64,000 nt of DNA from Agromyces agglutinans. Lineage in GTDB: Bacteria; Actinomycetota; Actinomycetes; Actinomycetales; Microbacteriaceae. The notes below the pieces were generated by a model. That model worked only from the letters and a program-made list of their open reading frames with translations, did no database searches and was not told the DNA's origin. Positions 1 through 8,869 of this stretch are shown in pieces. The stretch lies in contig NZ_WJIF01000006.1 of NCBI RefSeq assembly GCF_009647605.1, positions 62,001 to 126,000 of the forward strand, read 5' to 3'. Every line of letters starts with the position of its first letter. Positions within the stretch are counted from its first letter, which is position 1. Made by a program: the position numbers and the translations under genes.

Positions 1-1
1 C

Positions 2-592
2 GAGGCGTACGGCGTCGTCCGCGGGCACGTTGAGACGGTGCACTCGTTCACGAACGACCAGAACCTGATCGACAACTTCCACAAGGGCGACCGCCGCGGC
101 CGCTCGGCGGTGCTGAACATGGTGATCGCCGAGACGGGCGCCGCGAAGGCGGTCGCCAAGGCGCTCCCGCAGCTCGCCGGACGGCTCACCGGGAGCGCCA
201 TCCGCGTTCCCACGCCGGATGTCTCGCTCGCGATCCTGAACCTCCAGCTCGAGCGTCCGACGTCGAAGGAGGCGCTCAACCGGTACCTGCGGCAGGTCTC
301 CCTCACGTCGCCGCTGCGCCAGCAGGTCGACTACATCGAGTCGCCCGAGGTCGTCTCGACCGACTTCGTCGGCTCGAACCGCGCCGGCATCGTCGACGGG
401 CTCGCGACCATCGCCGACGACACCGACGTGGTGCTCTACGTCTGGTACGACAACGAGTACGGGTACTCGTGCCAGGTCGTGCGCGTCATCGAGGCGATGG
501 CCGGCACCCACCCCGTGGTGCTGCCCGAGCGCGAGCCGGTCGCGATCGAGCGGGTACGCGTCGAACCGGTCGGGTCGCCGGTCGCAGGCTGA
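2..592 (+). CDS. glyceraldehyde-3-phosphate dehydrogenase, long type, C-terminal part (5' end outside window)
   Basis: The frame is open from the left edge, so the gene starts upstream of the window. The visible 196 residues match the catalytic half of GAPDH. The string VHSFTNDQ carries the histidine that activates the catalytic cysteine; that cysteine itself lies just upstream. The conserved C-terminal WYDNEYGYS is near the end. The enzyme interconverts glyceraldehyde-3-phosphate and 1,3-bisphosphoglycerate in the cytoplasm. The HSFTNDQNLIDNFHKGDRRGRSA-type stretch and the extra C-terminal tail (PVGSPVAG) fit the long (about 480-residue) GapB-like enzymes of Corynebacterium rather than the standard 335-residue type; that subtype, often tied to gluconeogenesis, is an inference. 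A strong hairpin follows 8 bases after the stop. Confidence 0.9.
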   Translation, partial: EAYGVVRGHVETVHSFTNDQNLIDNFHKGDRRGRSAVLNMVIAETGAAKAVAKALPQLAGRLTGSAIRVPTPDVSLAILNLQLERPTSKEALNRYLRQVSLTSPLRQQVDYIESPEVVSTDFVGSNRAGIVDGLATIADDTDVVLYVWYDNEYGYSCQVVRVIEAMAGTHPVVLPEREPVAIERVRVEPVGSPVAG

Positions 593-599
593 GACGAGG

Positions 600-635
600 C
601 GGATGCCGCGAGCCGAGGCCGTCCCGCGGCATCCG
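600..635. terminator. bidirectional hairpin terminator
   Basis: Perfect 11-bp stem, CGGATGCCGCG (600-610) with CGCGGCATCCG (625-635), and a 14-nt loop. It lies between two convergent genes ending at 592 and 655, so it can serve both. There is no T run, as is usual for such hairpins here. The stem contains the GGATGCC/GGCATCC word that recurs across the window. Confidence 0.75.
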
Positions 636-654
636 GTGATGGGGCGGCGCCCGG

Positions 655-1950
655 TCAGCGCACCCTGATCGCCTCGCTGAGCACCCGCCCCTGGGCGCCC
701 GCGGGGGCGTCGTAGCCGAGCAGTGCCGCGATCGTCGGCGCGACGTCGATGTGGCGCGGGTCGGCCGGCTGCGCGTTCGGGCGGACCCCGGCGCCGGCGA
801 GGATCAGCGGTACCTCCATCTCCGTGGTCGAGCCGTGGCGCCCGGAGATCCCATCCGAGGGCGTGGACCAGGACCAGCCGGGCGCGGGCTCGATGAGGAG
901 CTCGCCGTGCTTCGGGCTCATGTGCATCGCGCGCTGGTCGTGCTTGTCGTAGACGGCCCGGATGTACGGCAGACCCTCGACCGCGGCCGTGATGCGCGCC
1001 GCCGCATCCGGATCGTTCGCGGCATCACCGATGAGGTGCACGTCGGCCACGCCGCCCAGCGTCAGCACCACGTCGGTCCCGGCGGCGGGCGCCTGGTTCG
1101 CCGAGAGGATCTCCGGCTGGTATCCGGTGGCCGCGATCGCCGCGAGCACCTCTGCGCTGAACCCGTTCGTGAACGAGGTCATGCCGTGGTCGCCGGTGAT
1201 CACGAACGTGGTCCGACCGTAGACCCCGGCGTCCTTCGCAGCCTGCACGAGGCGGCCGATCTGGGCGTCGATCATCTCCAGCGCCCCGGGAATGCGGGCA
1301 TCCTCGGCGCCGCCGTCATGCCCGATCGCGTCGAGCGTGTCGCAGTACACCGCCGTCAGGTCGGGGATCTTCGGCACGGTGACCTCCACGCCCCGGCTCA
1401 GCACCGGTTTACCGGTCAGCACCGCGACGCCGTCGTCGACGCGTCGCTCGCACGTGCCGCCGGGCTGCGTGTACAGGCCCCCGGGGTCGCCGTAGCTCGT
1501 GCCGTGGTCTTGCACGATGAACCACTGCGCGGACGCCACCGTGCCGCCCTGATCGCGAATGGCCTCCGCGATGGTGGGGACCGCGATGTCCCGGCTGGAC
1601 CCGCGTGCGATACCGGCGGCTTCGTCGAACCAGGAGGAGGTGTTGAGGTGGTGCTCGGGCCACGCTCCCGTCGCGATCGAAGCCCACGAGGGGTTGGTGA
1701 TGGAGGTCATCACTCCGGTCGAGGTGGTGACGCTCCCGCGCTTCAGCAGGTGCTCGAGGTTCGGCATCGGCGCGCGGCCGAGGTAGTCGATGTCGAATCC
1801 GTCGAGTGCGAGGAGCACCACGTGGTCGGCGGGATGGGACGGGGACGCGGTGGCGCTCGCGGCGGTGGCGCCGAAGCAGCCGAACGCGGCGACGGCACCG
1901 GCCGAGAACAGCGCGGCAATGGATCTGGATCGGGTCGAACTGCGCAACAT
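655..1950 (-). CDS. secreted alkaline-phosphatase-superfamily phosphodiesterase/nucleotide pyrophosphatase
   Basis: A 431-residue protein with a basic N-terminus and hydrophobic segment (about residues 10-33) that looks like a Sec signal peptide, so it acts outside the cell. Metal-binding motifs of the type I phosphodiesterase/nucleotide pyrophosphatase family are visible: LLALDGFD with Asp50, the likely nucleophile Thr85 in SITNPSW, ITGDHGMT, and a late GRHGS. Family members hydrolyse phosphodiester or pyrophosphate bonds using two metal ions; the substrate cannot be read here. It is divergent from a second secreted phosphoesterase (2294), with which it shares a 343-bp upstream region carrying tandem 21-bp repeats. 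GGAG stands only 2-3 nt before the ATG, a poor Shine-Dalgarno spacing. Confidence 0.8.
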   Translation of the reverse strand: MLRSSTRSRSIAALFSAGAVAAFGCFGATAASATASPSHPADHVVLLALDGFDIDYLGRAPMPNLEHLLKRGSVTTSTGVMTSITNPSWASIATGAWPEHHLNTSSWFDEAAGIARGSSRDIAVPTIAEAIRDQGGTVASAQWFIVQDHGTSYGDPGGLYTQPGGTCERRVDDGVAVLTGKPVLSRGVEVTVPKIPDLTAVYCDTLDAIGHDGGAEDARIPGALEMIDAQIGRLVQAAKDAGVYGRTTFVITGDHGMTSFTNGFSAEVLAAIAATGYQPEILSANQAPAAGTDVVLTLGGVADVHLIGDAANDPDAAARITAAVEGLPYIRAVYDKHDQRAMHMSPKHGELLIEPAPGWSWSTPSDGISGRHGSTTEMEVPLILAGAGVRPNAQPADPRHIDVAPTIAALLGYDAPAGAQGRVLSEAIRVR

Positions 1951-2293
1951 TGCTCCTATCTGTGGACGAGCTCTGCATATCTGTGAACGAACTCTGCGGA
2001 CGAGCGATGGACGGTGCGAACGGCCGATCGGCCGGACGTGACCGACGCTCCCGGTTGCCCGCCGTGCCCGGCAAGCGGCAGTCGTCCGCCTGCAAGGAAC
2101 CGCACATCCACTCGACGCGGTTGACGGAATGCGTCACCGCGGACTGGCGGTTTCTTGCGCGAAGCGCCGTTCGCGGTGTCGATCCCTCGCAGATCGACGG
2201 CGCGACCTTGGCCGAGGGAGCACGGCCCCGATTGGGTGCAGGCAGGCAGGACGTCTGGTGCAGACGACACGACGAGGTGGAGGGAACGCGAGG
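1951..2293. other. divergent intergenic region of 343 bp
   Basis: No convincing gene. It holds two tandem copies of a 20-21-bp repeat (1957-1997) next to the minus-strand gene and a perfect 14-bp palindrome CGGCCGATCGGCCG (2021-2034). It ends with the purine-rich Shine-Dalgarno GAGGTGGAGGG (about 2274-2284) of the plus-strand gene. A possible -35 TTGACG (2121-2126) has no good -10 partner. Confidence 0.6.
1957..1997. promoter_or_regulatory. tandem 21-bp direct repeat, candidate operator
   Basis: Two copies of TATCTGTGRACGARCTCTGC lie head to tail (1957-1976 and 1978-1997), differing at two of 20 positions. The 21-bp period equals two helical turns, so a protein would contact the same DNA face twice. 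They start 7 bp upstream of the phosphodiesterase start codon. Direct-repeat boxes are typical of response regulators such as PhoP, but this is not a match to any box I can name with certainty. Confidence 0.45.
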
Positions 2294-4507
2294 ATGACGC
2301 ACGGAATGAGTGGAGCTGAGACCGCGGCCGGCATGACGAGGCGGGGATTCCTGACCGTCGGGGCTCTCGGCGTCAGCCTCGGGGCGGTCGGCGCAGGCTG
2401 GGGGCCCTGGCCCGGGGCAGCCGTCGGCGCTGCCCGCGCCGACGAGACGGCGCCGCTGCGGTTCGCCGTGTTCACCGACACGCACGCCAACCTCGAGGAG
2501 ACCGCACGGCTCGAAAACCTCGCCCGGGTGTTCGCCGCCGTCGAGGCGGAGGATCCTGACTTCGTGCTGCACTGCGGCGACATCACCGACGCCGGACGCG
2601 AGTCCGACTTCGAGACGTATCGGTCGCTCATCCCGGCGGCCCTGTGGGACCGCATCCGCCACGTCCCGGGCAACCACGAGATCCGGTGGGACATCACCGC
2701 GCGCGAACGCTACGAGCGCTGGTTCGGGCCGACAAGCTACAGCTTCGACGTGGGCGGGGTGCACTTCATCGCCCTCGACCCCACCCAGGCGCTGCAGGAG
2801 CCCGGGCTCTTCTCCGACGATCTCGCGTGGATCCGCGACGACCTCGCCGCAGCCGGCGACGCGCCGACGATCATGTTCCTGCACTTCCCGCTCGGCGACC
2901 GGAACTTCTACGTCAACGACGCCGACGAGTTCCTGCGCACGATCGACCCGTTCCCCGTTCGCGGCATCTTCGCCGGGCACATCCACCGCAACGAGATCAC
3001 TCGGTTCAACGGGCTGACGCAGGTGGCCGCCATCTCGAGCCGGCTCGGCCCCTTCTACCTGCGCGTCACCGAGCGGCGGGATGCGACGGGGCGGGTGCTC
3101 GTGGTCGAGCAGGTCACGCTCGGCGCGACCGACGCCGATCCCGTCGTCGTCGACCCGCTCGCCGAGGTTCCCCTCGACGTCGCACCGGGTGAGGACCTCG
3201 GCGAACTCGACCCGAAGGCGAACTCGGTGCGCGACGCGCTCGAGGTGACGGCGCGCCCGGGCGCCGCCGCCGTGCGCGCGGAGGCGCAGGTCTACCCGCA
3301 GGGGCTGTTCGGCACCGCGAACGCGGGCGCCTGGACGGCGCTCGAGCCGCGAGGCAGGTCGTGGCATGGCACGCTCGACGCCGCGGCGCTCGCCGCGGGC
3401 ACGCATCGCGTCCAGGTGCGGGCCTTCGACGAGTCGGGCGCCGCCCGGTACGAGACCGCGACGTTCGAGCGGCATCCCGCGCGCTCGCATGCCGGTGACT
3501 GGGAGATCTCCGTCGGCGGCCAACTGCAGGGAGCCCTCGCGGAGGCGGGCGGCACCGTCGTGGCCGGTTCGACCTCGGGCCGCGTCGTCGGCGTCCGCGC
3601 CGACGAACCGGGCCGTCCTCGGCCCGCATGGACCGCAGACCTCGGACCGGTCCACCGCGGGGCCGCGTTCTCCACCGACGGGCGCACCGTCTACGTACCG
3701 AGCGCCGACCACACGCTCACGGCACTCGACGCTCGGGACGGGCACGTGAGGTGGAGCGTCGATCTCGGCCGACCGGTCATGTCGACCCCGGCCGTGTTCG
3801 ACCTCGGCGGAGCGGACCGCATCGTGGTCACGGCGGGGAATCGACTGCACAACCTGGATGCCACGGGCGCGATCCTGTGGCGGTCCGAGGTGCCGATCCA
3901 GTCGGCCGGCCGGCCCGCGTGCGACGGCCAGCGCATCTATGCGGGCGGCGGTGACGGGCGCGGGCATGCCTACGACGTCGCGACCGGCGCGCACCTCTGG
4001 TCGATCCTCACGAACACCCGCGTCGATACCTATCGGCAGCTCATCTACGGCCCGTGGGACGACTGGACGCAGGTGCTGCCGACCGGGGCCGTGCTGTTCA
4101 GCACGGTGACCGACGCCATCGCGGTCGCCCCGGCGACCGGTGCCGAGCTGTGGCGGCTCGCAGGCGGGTACCTGCTCGCGCCGGGCCTCGTGCTCGACGA
4201 GTCGAACCTCCTCCTTGCGACCGAGTGGGGGCTGGTCGAGCTCGTCGACCCGGCCACCGGCGCCAAGCGGTGGAGCTCGCAGGCCGTGCCGCGGCTCGTG
4301 AACACCGGTCCGGTGCGGGACGAGCGGACCGGTGCGCTCTGGCTGGTGGGCACGGGCGGGCTCGTGGTCCGTCTCGACGCGGCGAGCGGCGCCGTGACGG
4401 TCGTGCGTCAGCTCTTCACGGCGAACACCTTCTCGCGACCCGTGATCGTCGGCGACACGCTCGTCGTCGCCGCGCAGGACGGCGTGCTGCGCGGCATCCG
4501 CATCTAG
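2294..4507 (+). CDS. Tat-exported metallophosphoesterase fused to a PQQ-like beta-propeller
   Basis: 737 residues. The start at 2294 follows GAGGTGGAGGG and places a twin-arginine signal (TRRGFL, Arg16-Arg17) at the N-terminus; a longer upstream frame has no ribosome site. The calcineurin-like metal motifs are complete: FTDTH (Asp62, His64), HCGDI (Asp96), PGNHE (Asn127-His128), LHFP (His197) and AGHIH (His229, His231). From about residue 400 the protein changes to repeats such as LTALDARDGHVRWSVDL and ATGAHLWS, the pattern of PQQ-like/outer-membrane-assembly-type beta-propeller blades. Role: extracytoplasmic phosphoesterase, substrate unknown; the propeller may bind a ligand or partner. Its TAG stop shares the tetramer CTAG with the stop of the convergent regulator gene. 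Confidence 0.8.
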   Translation: MTHGMSGAETAAGMTRRGFLTVGALGVSLGAVGAGWGPWPGAAVGAARADETAPLRFAVFTDTHANLEETARLENLARVFAAVEAEDPDFVLHCGDITDAGRESDFETYRSLIPAALWDRIRHVPGNHEIRWDITARERYERWFGPTSYSFDVGGVHFIALDPTQALQEPGLFSDDLAWIRDDLAAAGDAPTIMFLHFPLGDRNFYVNDADEFLRTIDPFPVRGIFAGHIHRNEITRFNGLTQVAAISSRLGPFYLRVTERRDATGRVLVVEQVTLGATDADPVVVDPLAEVPLDVAPGEDLGELDPKANSVRDALEVTARPGAAAVRAEAQVYPQGLFGTANAGAWTALEPRGRSWHGTLDAAALAAGTHRVQVRAFDESGAARYETATFERHPARSHAGDWEISVGGQLQGALAEAGGTVVAGSTSGRVVGVRADEPGRPRPAWTADLGPVHRGAAFSTDGRTVYVPSADHTLTALDARDGHVRWSVDLGRPVMSTPAVFDLGGADRIVVTAGNRLHNLDATGAILWRSEVPIQSAGRPACDGQRIYAGGGDGRGHAYDVATGAHLWSILTNTRVDTYRQLIYGPWDDWTQVLPTGAVLFSTVTDAIAVAPATGAELWRLAGGYLLAPGLVLDESNLLLATEWGLVELVDPATGAKRWSSQAVPRLVNTGPVRDERTGALWLVGTGGLVVRLDAASGAVTVVRQLFTANTFSRPVIVGDTLVVAAQDGVLRGIRI

Positions 4508-5487
4508 GTCGCGGGGGCCGCGGCGGCGACGATGCGCCCGGCGCGCTTGACGGACTGCAACGCCACGGCGACATCGGCGTGCTGGAGTCCGGGCAGGCCG
4601 CCGATCGTGTCGGAGATGAACGCGTACAGCGCGGCATCCGACTCCAGCGCGACCTCGCCGCAGAGGTTCCGGTCGCCGGTCGTGGCCGAGATCATGAGCA
4701 CCGACGGATGCTCCGCGATGAGCTCGCCGGCACGGCCGAGCTGCGTGGGATTCACGTTGAGGGAGACGAACGCGCTGACCGGCAGCCCGATGCGCTCGGG
4801 CTCCACCACGGTCCGCATCCGCAGCGCGCCCGAGAGCATGAGGCTCTCCGCATGGCGCCGAACCGTCACCGGGCTGGCGTCGCAGAGTTCGGCCAGCCGC
4901 TGCCACCCGAGTCGTCCGTCCTGGGCGAGCGCCGCGGCGATGCGCTCGTCGAGCGCATCGGTCGTGGCAGGGCGGTCGGGCAGCGGGTCGTGCCAGGGAT
5001 CGAGCCGCTGCGCCCGCAGCTGCTCGACGAGCTCATCGGGCAGCAGGGCGGGGAGCCAGCTGTGCGGCGTCGCGAACCGGCGGATCACCTGATTGCTCCA
5101 CACCGCGAGGACGCCGTCGAGTGCCGGAAGCTGCTCGAGGGTGATCGCGAGCAGGTGCTCGTTGGAGGTGTAGTTGATCTCGGCGACGCATTCGACGCTG
5201 CCGGTCAGGAGCTTGACCGACCCGCACTCGGGCCACGCCGCGAGCCGCTCAGCCGAGCGGTGCGCGGCACCCGGGCGGCAACGCAGGCGCACGAACAGCG
5301 ATCGCGTGCGCCGGGTGGCCTCGCCGTCGAGCACGCCGATCACGCGCACGGTGCCCTGGGCGATCAGGCGCGCCACCCGGCGGGAGACGGTCGCCTCCGA
5401 GGTGAAGACGACCTCGCTGATCTGCGCGTTGCTCGCTCGCGGGCTCGCGAGCAGGGCGCCGACGATGCGCCGGTCCAAATCGTCCAT
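4504..5487 (-). CDS. two-domain Lrp/AsnC-family transcriptional regulator
   Basis: 327 residues made of two consecutive Lrp/AsnC units. The first HTH is near residues 2-50 (MDDLDRRIVGALL, TSEATVSRRVARL) and is followed by a ligand-binding half to about 140. The second HTH starts near 178 (DALDERIAAALAQDG) with its own C-terminal RAM-like half. I place the start at ATG 5487 because AAGG lies 8-10 nt upstream and the family begins with this helix; an in-frame ATG at 5520 is possible. Usual Lrp proteins are about 150 residues, so this is a tandem fusion of the type common in actinobacteria. It is divergent from the sugar/GH89 operon starting at 5659 and is its most likely local regulator, although the effector of Lrp proteins is usually an amino acid. 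Confidence 0.8.
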   Translation of the reverse strand: MDDLDRRIVGALLASPRASNAQISEVVFTSEATVSRRVARLIAQGTVRVIGVLDGEATRRTRSLFVRLRCRPGAAHRSAERLAAWPECGSVKLLTGSVECVAEINYTSNEHLLAITLEQLPALDGVLAVWSNQVIRRFATPHSWLPALLPDELVEQLRAQRLDPWHDPLPDRPATTDALDERIAAALAQDGRLGWQRLAELCDASPVTVRRHAESLMLSGALRMRTVVEPERIGLPVSAFVSLNVNPTQLGRAGELIAEHPSVLMISATTGDRNLCGEVALESDAALYAFISDTIGGLPGLQHADVAVALQSVKRAGRIVAAAAPAT

Positions 5488-5658
5488 GATCTGTTGCCTT
5501 GCATTCAATTGAGCGTTCATCTCGGCATGTTTCTTGCAATCCACCCTAGCCTGCCGTCGATCCCACTCGACCGGAGGCAGGATCGCAGGACCGCGAGGTG
5601 GTCGCATCCCACCCGGCCGAAGACGGCGCATCGCGCACGACAATGAGGAGTGACGAAC
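5488..5658. promoter_or_regulatory. divergent promoter region between Lrp-type regulator and sugar operon
   Basis: This 171-bp stretch includes an AT-richer island (about 5491-5545) that stands out from its surroundings and contains the palindrome CAATTG. CTAGCCT near 5546-5552 gives a possible -10 (TAGCCT) for the plus-strand operon and overlaps a TAGGGT on the other strand. AGGAG at 5646-5650, 8 nt before ATG 5659, is the ribosome site of the lipoprotein gene and decides that start over GTG 5650. Confidence 0.4.
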
Positions 5659-7044
5659 ATGGCTCATCTGCCCAGGCCGCGCATCGCGGCATCCATCGCG
5701 GCGGTCGCCGCCATCGCCCTGCTCGCCGGCTGCACCGCCGAGTCGGAGCCGCGGGAGACCGACGCGGCGGGTCAGTCGGTCACGTTCTGGACGCCCCAGA
5801 CCACGCCGGAGCGCCTCGCGGCGCAGGAGGCCGTCGCCGCCGCGTTCACGGAGGAGACCGGCATCGAGGTCGAGGTCGTGCCCATGGCCGGAGCCGACCA
5901 GGACCAGGCGCTGGTGACCGGCGCGGCGTCAGGCGACGTCCCCGACGTGATCCTGCACGCGTCGTCCCAGACGGGCGCCTGGAACTCGCAGGGCCTGCTC
6001 GACACCGAGGCCGCGGCCGCCACCGTCGACGCGCTCGGCACCGACACGTTCAATGAGCGGGCGCTCGAGGCCGTCACGCTCGAGGGCCAGGTCGCGGCGG
6101 TCCCGAGCGATGGCTGGACGCACGTCATCGCGTATCGCGCCGACCTGCTCGAGCAGGCCGGCGTCGACGTCCCGGCGAGCGTGGCCGACCTCGCGGAGGC
6201 CGCCACGACGGTCAAGGAGAAGCTCGGCATCACGGGCCTCGCCTTCGGCACGCAGGCCGGCACCGCGTCGGCCACCGAGGGCATCCAGTCCATCTTCCAG
6301 AGCGCCGGCTGCGAGCTCGTCACCGACGGCGAGGTCACGATCGACTCCGACGAGTGCACCGAGGCGGCCGAGCACTTCCTCGAGCTGCGCAACTCGTCCG
6401 TCGCGGGCGACTTCGACGTGACGAGCGCTCGGGCCGCCTACATGAACGGCGACGCCGCGATGCTGCTCTTCTCCACGCACATCCTCGATGAGCTCGCAGG
6501 GCTCGACCCCGCGAACCCGGCCACGTGCCCCGAGTGCGCGAGTTCGCCGACCTTCCTCTCCGACAACACCGAGTTCGTGACCGTCCTGAACGAGGACGAC
6601 CCCGCCCAGTACGGCGCGGTCCTCAGCTACGGCATCCCCACCGGGGCCAACGTCGAGGCCGCCCAGCAGTACATCGAGTACGTGCTCGGCACCGGCTACG
6701 TCGACACCCTCGCCTCCGCGACCGAGGGCCGGATTCCGCTGCGCAACGGCACGGCGGACAACCCGAGCGAGTTCCTCGACGCCTGGGGTGAACTGGGCAT
6801 CGGCCCGGCGCACGAGAAGACCTCAGCCGAACTGTACGGCGACGAGTTCGTCTCGGGCATGGCCGACGGCATCAACGCCGTGTACCTCTGGGGCATGGGC
6901 AGCGACGACGCCGAGCTCGCGGGTCTCGTCTCCAGCCAGGGCATCCTCGCCGGGCAGATCGAACAGCTCTACAACGGCACCAGCCCCGCCGACGTGACCG
7001 CTTCGATGAAGCAGGCCGTCGAGGAGGTCCAGGCCGGCCTGTGA
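5659..7044 (+). CDS. ABC transporter sugar-binding lipoprotein (family 1 type)
   Basis: 461 residues. The N-terminus is a lipoprotein signal peptide ending in LLAGC, so Cys25 is the lipidated residue and the protein sits on the outer face of the membrane. The rest resembles family 1 solute-binding proteins (VTFWTPQTTPERLAAQEA near the start, [19 protein letters not shown]). It would hand a sugar or oligosaccharide to the two permeases encoded directly downstream (4-bp GTGA overlap). No ATPase is encoded in the operon, so a shared MsiK-type ATPase elsewhere is expected; that is known for many actinobacterial sugar ABC systems. The GH89 gene at the operon's end suggests an alpha-linked GlcNAc glycoside as substrate. 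Confidence 0.85.
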   Translation: MAHLPRPRIAASIAAVAAIALLAGCTAESEPRETDAAGQSVTFWTPQTTPERLAAQEAVAAAFTEETGIEVEVVPMAGADQDQALVTGAASGDVPDVILHASSQTGAWNSQGLLDTEAAAATVDALGTDTFNERALEAVTLEGQVAAVPSDGWTHVIAYRADLLEQAGVDVPASVADLAEAATTVKEKLGITGLAFGTQAGTASATEGIQSIFQSAGCELVTDGEVTIDSDECTEAAEHFLELRNSSVAGDFDVTSARAAYMNGDAAMLLFSTHILDELAGLDPANPATCPECASSPTFLSDNTEFVTVLNEDDPAQYGAVLSYGIPTGANVEAAQQYIEYVLGTGYVDTLASATEGRIPLRNGTADNPSEFLDAWGELGIGPAHEKTSAELYGDEFVSGMADGINAVYLWGMGSDDAELAGLVSSQGILAGQIEQLYNGTSPADVTASMKQAVEEVQAGL

Positions 7045-8003
7045 CGACCGCAAGCCACCGCACGTCCCGCCGGGAGCGGCACACCACCCGCTCCCGGCGG
7101 GACAACCGCAACGGACTCATCCTCACCGCGCCGACGCTCGTCGTCGTCCTACTCGCCTCGATCCTGCCGCTCCTGCTCGTCATCGTCTTCGCGTTCAGCG
7201 AGATCCGGCTCGTCGACATCCCGCGCCTCGGCACGGAGCCCATCGACTGGACGCTCGACAACTTCCGGCGGGCGCTCGCGAACCCGTCGTTCTGGCAGGC
7301 GCTCGGCACCACGCTGCTCTACTCGACCCTGACCATGGTGGGCTCGGTGGGTGTCGGGCTCGTGCTCGCGCTGGCGCTGCGTCGCCCGTTCCGGGGCCGG
7401 GGCATCGTCCGGGCGCTGCTGCTCGTGCCCTACGTCCTGCCGATCATCGCCGCCGTCACCATCTGGCAGACGATGCTCAACCCGCAGTACGGCATCGTCA
7501 ACGCGTTCGGCCGCGAGTTCCTCGGGTGGGAGTCGGCGGTCGGGTTCCTCAACACCACGACGACCGAGGTGTGGGGTGTTCCCATCCCGCTGTCGCTGCT
7601 GGTCGTCGTGCTGTTCGAGATCTGGACCTCGGCGCCGCTGTCCTTCCTGTTCATCACCGCGCGCCTGCAGGGCGTGACGCCGAGCATCGAGGAGGCCGCA
7701 GCCCTCGACGGCGCCAACGGCTTCCAGATCACGACGAGGATCGTGATGCCGCAGCTCATGGGCGTGATCCTGCTGCTGTGCCTCCTGCGATTCATCTGGA
7801 CCTTCCAGAGCTTCAACGAGATCTACCTGCTCACCGAGGGGGCCGGCGGCACCCAGGTGATGGCGCTCAAGGTGTACACCGAACTCGTCACGCGAGCCGA
7901 CATCGGCAGCGCGGCCGCCTACGGCCTGCTCATGTCCGTCGTGCTCGTCGCCCTGCTCGCGGTGTACGTGGCCGCCTCTCGCCGGAAGGTGGACGTCGAA
8001 TGA
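7041..8003 (+). CDS. ABC sugar permease, MalF/UgpA type
   Basis: 320 residues starting at GTG 7041, overlapping the lipoprotein stop by 4 bp. An arginine-rich cytoplasmic N-terminus is followed by about six membrane segments. The cytoplasmic EAA loop that docks to the ATPase is clear: EEAAALDGANGFQITTRIV. It pairs with the MalG-type permease that follows to form the membrane channel of the importer. Confidence 0.88.
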   Translation: MTTASHRTSRRERHTTRSRRDNRNGLILTAPTLVVVLLASILPLLLVIVFAFSEIRLVDIPRLGTEPIDWTLDNFRRALANPSFWQALGTTLLYSTLTMVGSVGVGLVLALALRRPFRGRGIVRALLLVPYVLPIIAAVTIWQTMLNPQYGIVNAFGREFLGWESAVGFLNTTTTEVWGVPIPLSLLVVVLFEIWTSAPLSFLFITARLQGVTPSIEEAAALDGANGFQITTRIVMPQLMGVILLLCLLRFIWTFQSFNEIYLLTEGAGGTQVMALKVYTELVTRADIGSAAAYGLLMSVVLVALLAVYVAASRRKVDVE

Positions 8004-8869
8004 CCCGCAGGCGCTCCCCGCTCGCCCCCCGACCCGCCGCGCAGGTCGGCCGGTTCGTGCTGATCGCCGTCGCGCTCGTGATCGCGATCGGCCCCGTTCT
8101 GTACGGGTTCCTGCTCTCCCTCCGCCCGTACTCGGCCGTCGTGCAGAACCCGCTCGACGTCTGGCCGGCCCTCGGCGAACTGGACTTCTCGGGCTACACC
8201 AGCGCGATGCTCGACGAGTCGCAGGGCGGGTTCGGCCTCGGCCGATTCGTGCTGAACTCGCTGCTCGTCGCGCTCGGCACGGTCGTGCTCTCGATCGTCG
8301 TGTCGATCCTCGGCGCGTACGCCGCGGCGCGGCTGCGGTACCGGGGCCGCGGCATGGTGAACGGGATCATCCTCGGCATCTACCTGTTCCCGGGCATCGT
8401 GCTCTCCGTGCCCCTCTTCGTACTGCTCGCGAGGGCGGGGCTCACCGGCTCGCTCGTCGGCCTCTTCTTCGTGTACGTCGCCGCGACCGTTCCGGTCGCC
8501 ATCTACATGATGCGCAACTACTTCCTCGCGCTCCCCGAGAGCGTCGAGGAGGCGGCCATCATCGACGGCGCGTCCCTGCCGCGGATGCTGCGGAGTGTCG
8601 TGCTGCCGATCGCGCTGCCGGGCGTGGTCGCGACGGCCATCTACGTGTTCATGATCGCCTGGAACGAGTACTTCTACGCCCTGCTGTTCCTCGTCCAGGA
8701 CCGGTCGCTGTGGACGGCGCCGCTCGGCATCGCCCAGTTGGCCGACTTCAACGTGCCGGTGACCGTGCTGCTGGCCGGATCGATCGCGATCACCATCCCG
8801 GTGATCCTGCTGTTCTTCCTCGCCCAGCGCTACCTCGTCGACGGCCTCACCGCGGGAGCGGAGAAGTGA
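8000..8869 (+). CDS. ABC sugar permease, MalG/UgpE type
   Basis: 289 residues. ATG 8000 overlaps the previous stop (ATGA); the longer open frame upstream runs antiparallel to nothing useful and is not coding. There are about six membrane helices and the EAA loop EEAAIIDGASLPRMLRSVVL. The N-terminal segment LIAVALVIAIGPVLYGFLLSL is typical of the second permease of sugar ABC importers. It partners the MalF-type protein encoded upstream. Confidence 0.88.
   Translation: MTRRRSPLAPRPAAQVGRFVLIAVALVIAIGPVLYGFLLSLRPYSAVVQNPLDVWPALGELDFSGYTSAMLDESQGGFGLGRFVLNSLLVALGTVVLSIVVSILGAYAAARLRYRGRGMVNGIILGIYLFPGIVLSVPLFVLLARAGLTGSLVGLFFVYVAATVPVAIYMMRNYFLALPESVEEAAIIDGASLPRMLRSVVLPIALPGVVATAIYVFMIAWNEYFYALLFLVQDRSLWTAPLGIAQLADFNVPVTVLLAGSIAITIPVILLFFLAQRYLVDGLTAGAEK

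Noticed and set aside
1409..4906. Long minus-strand open frame across two phosphoesterase genes
   Set aside because: Low-complexity Arg/Ala composition and it overlaps genes with complete motifs on both strands; a GC-bias shadow.
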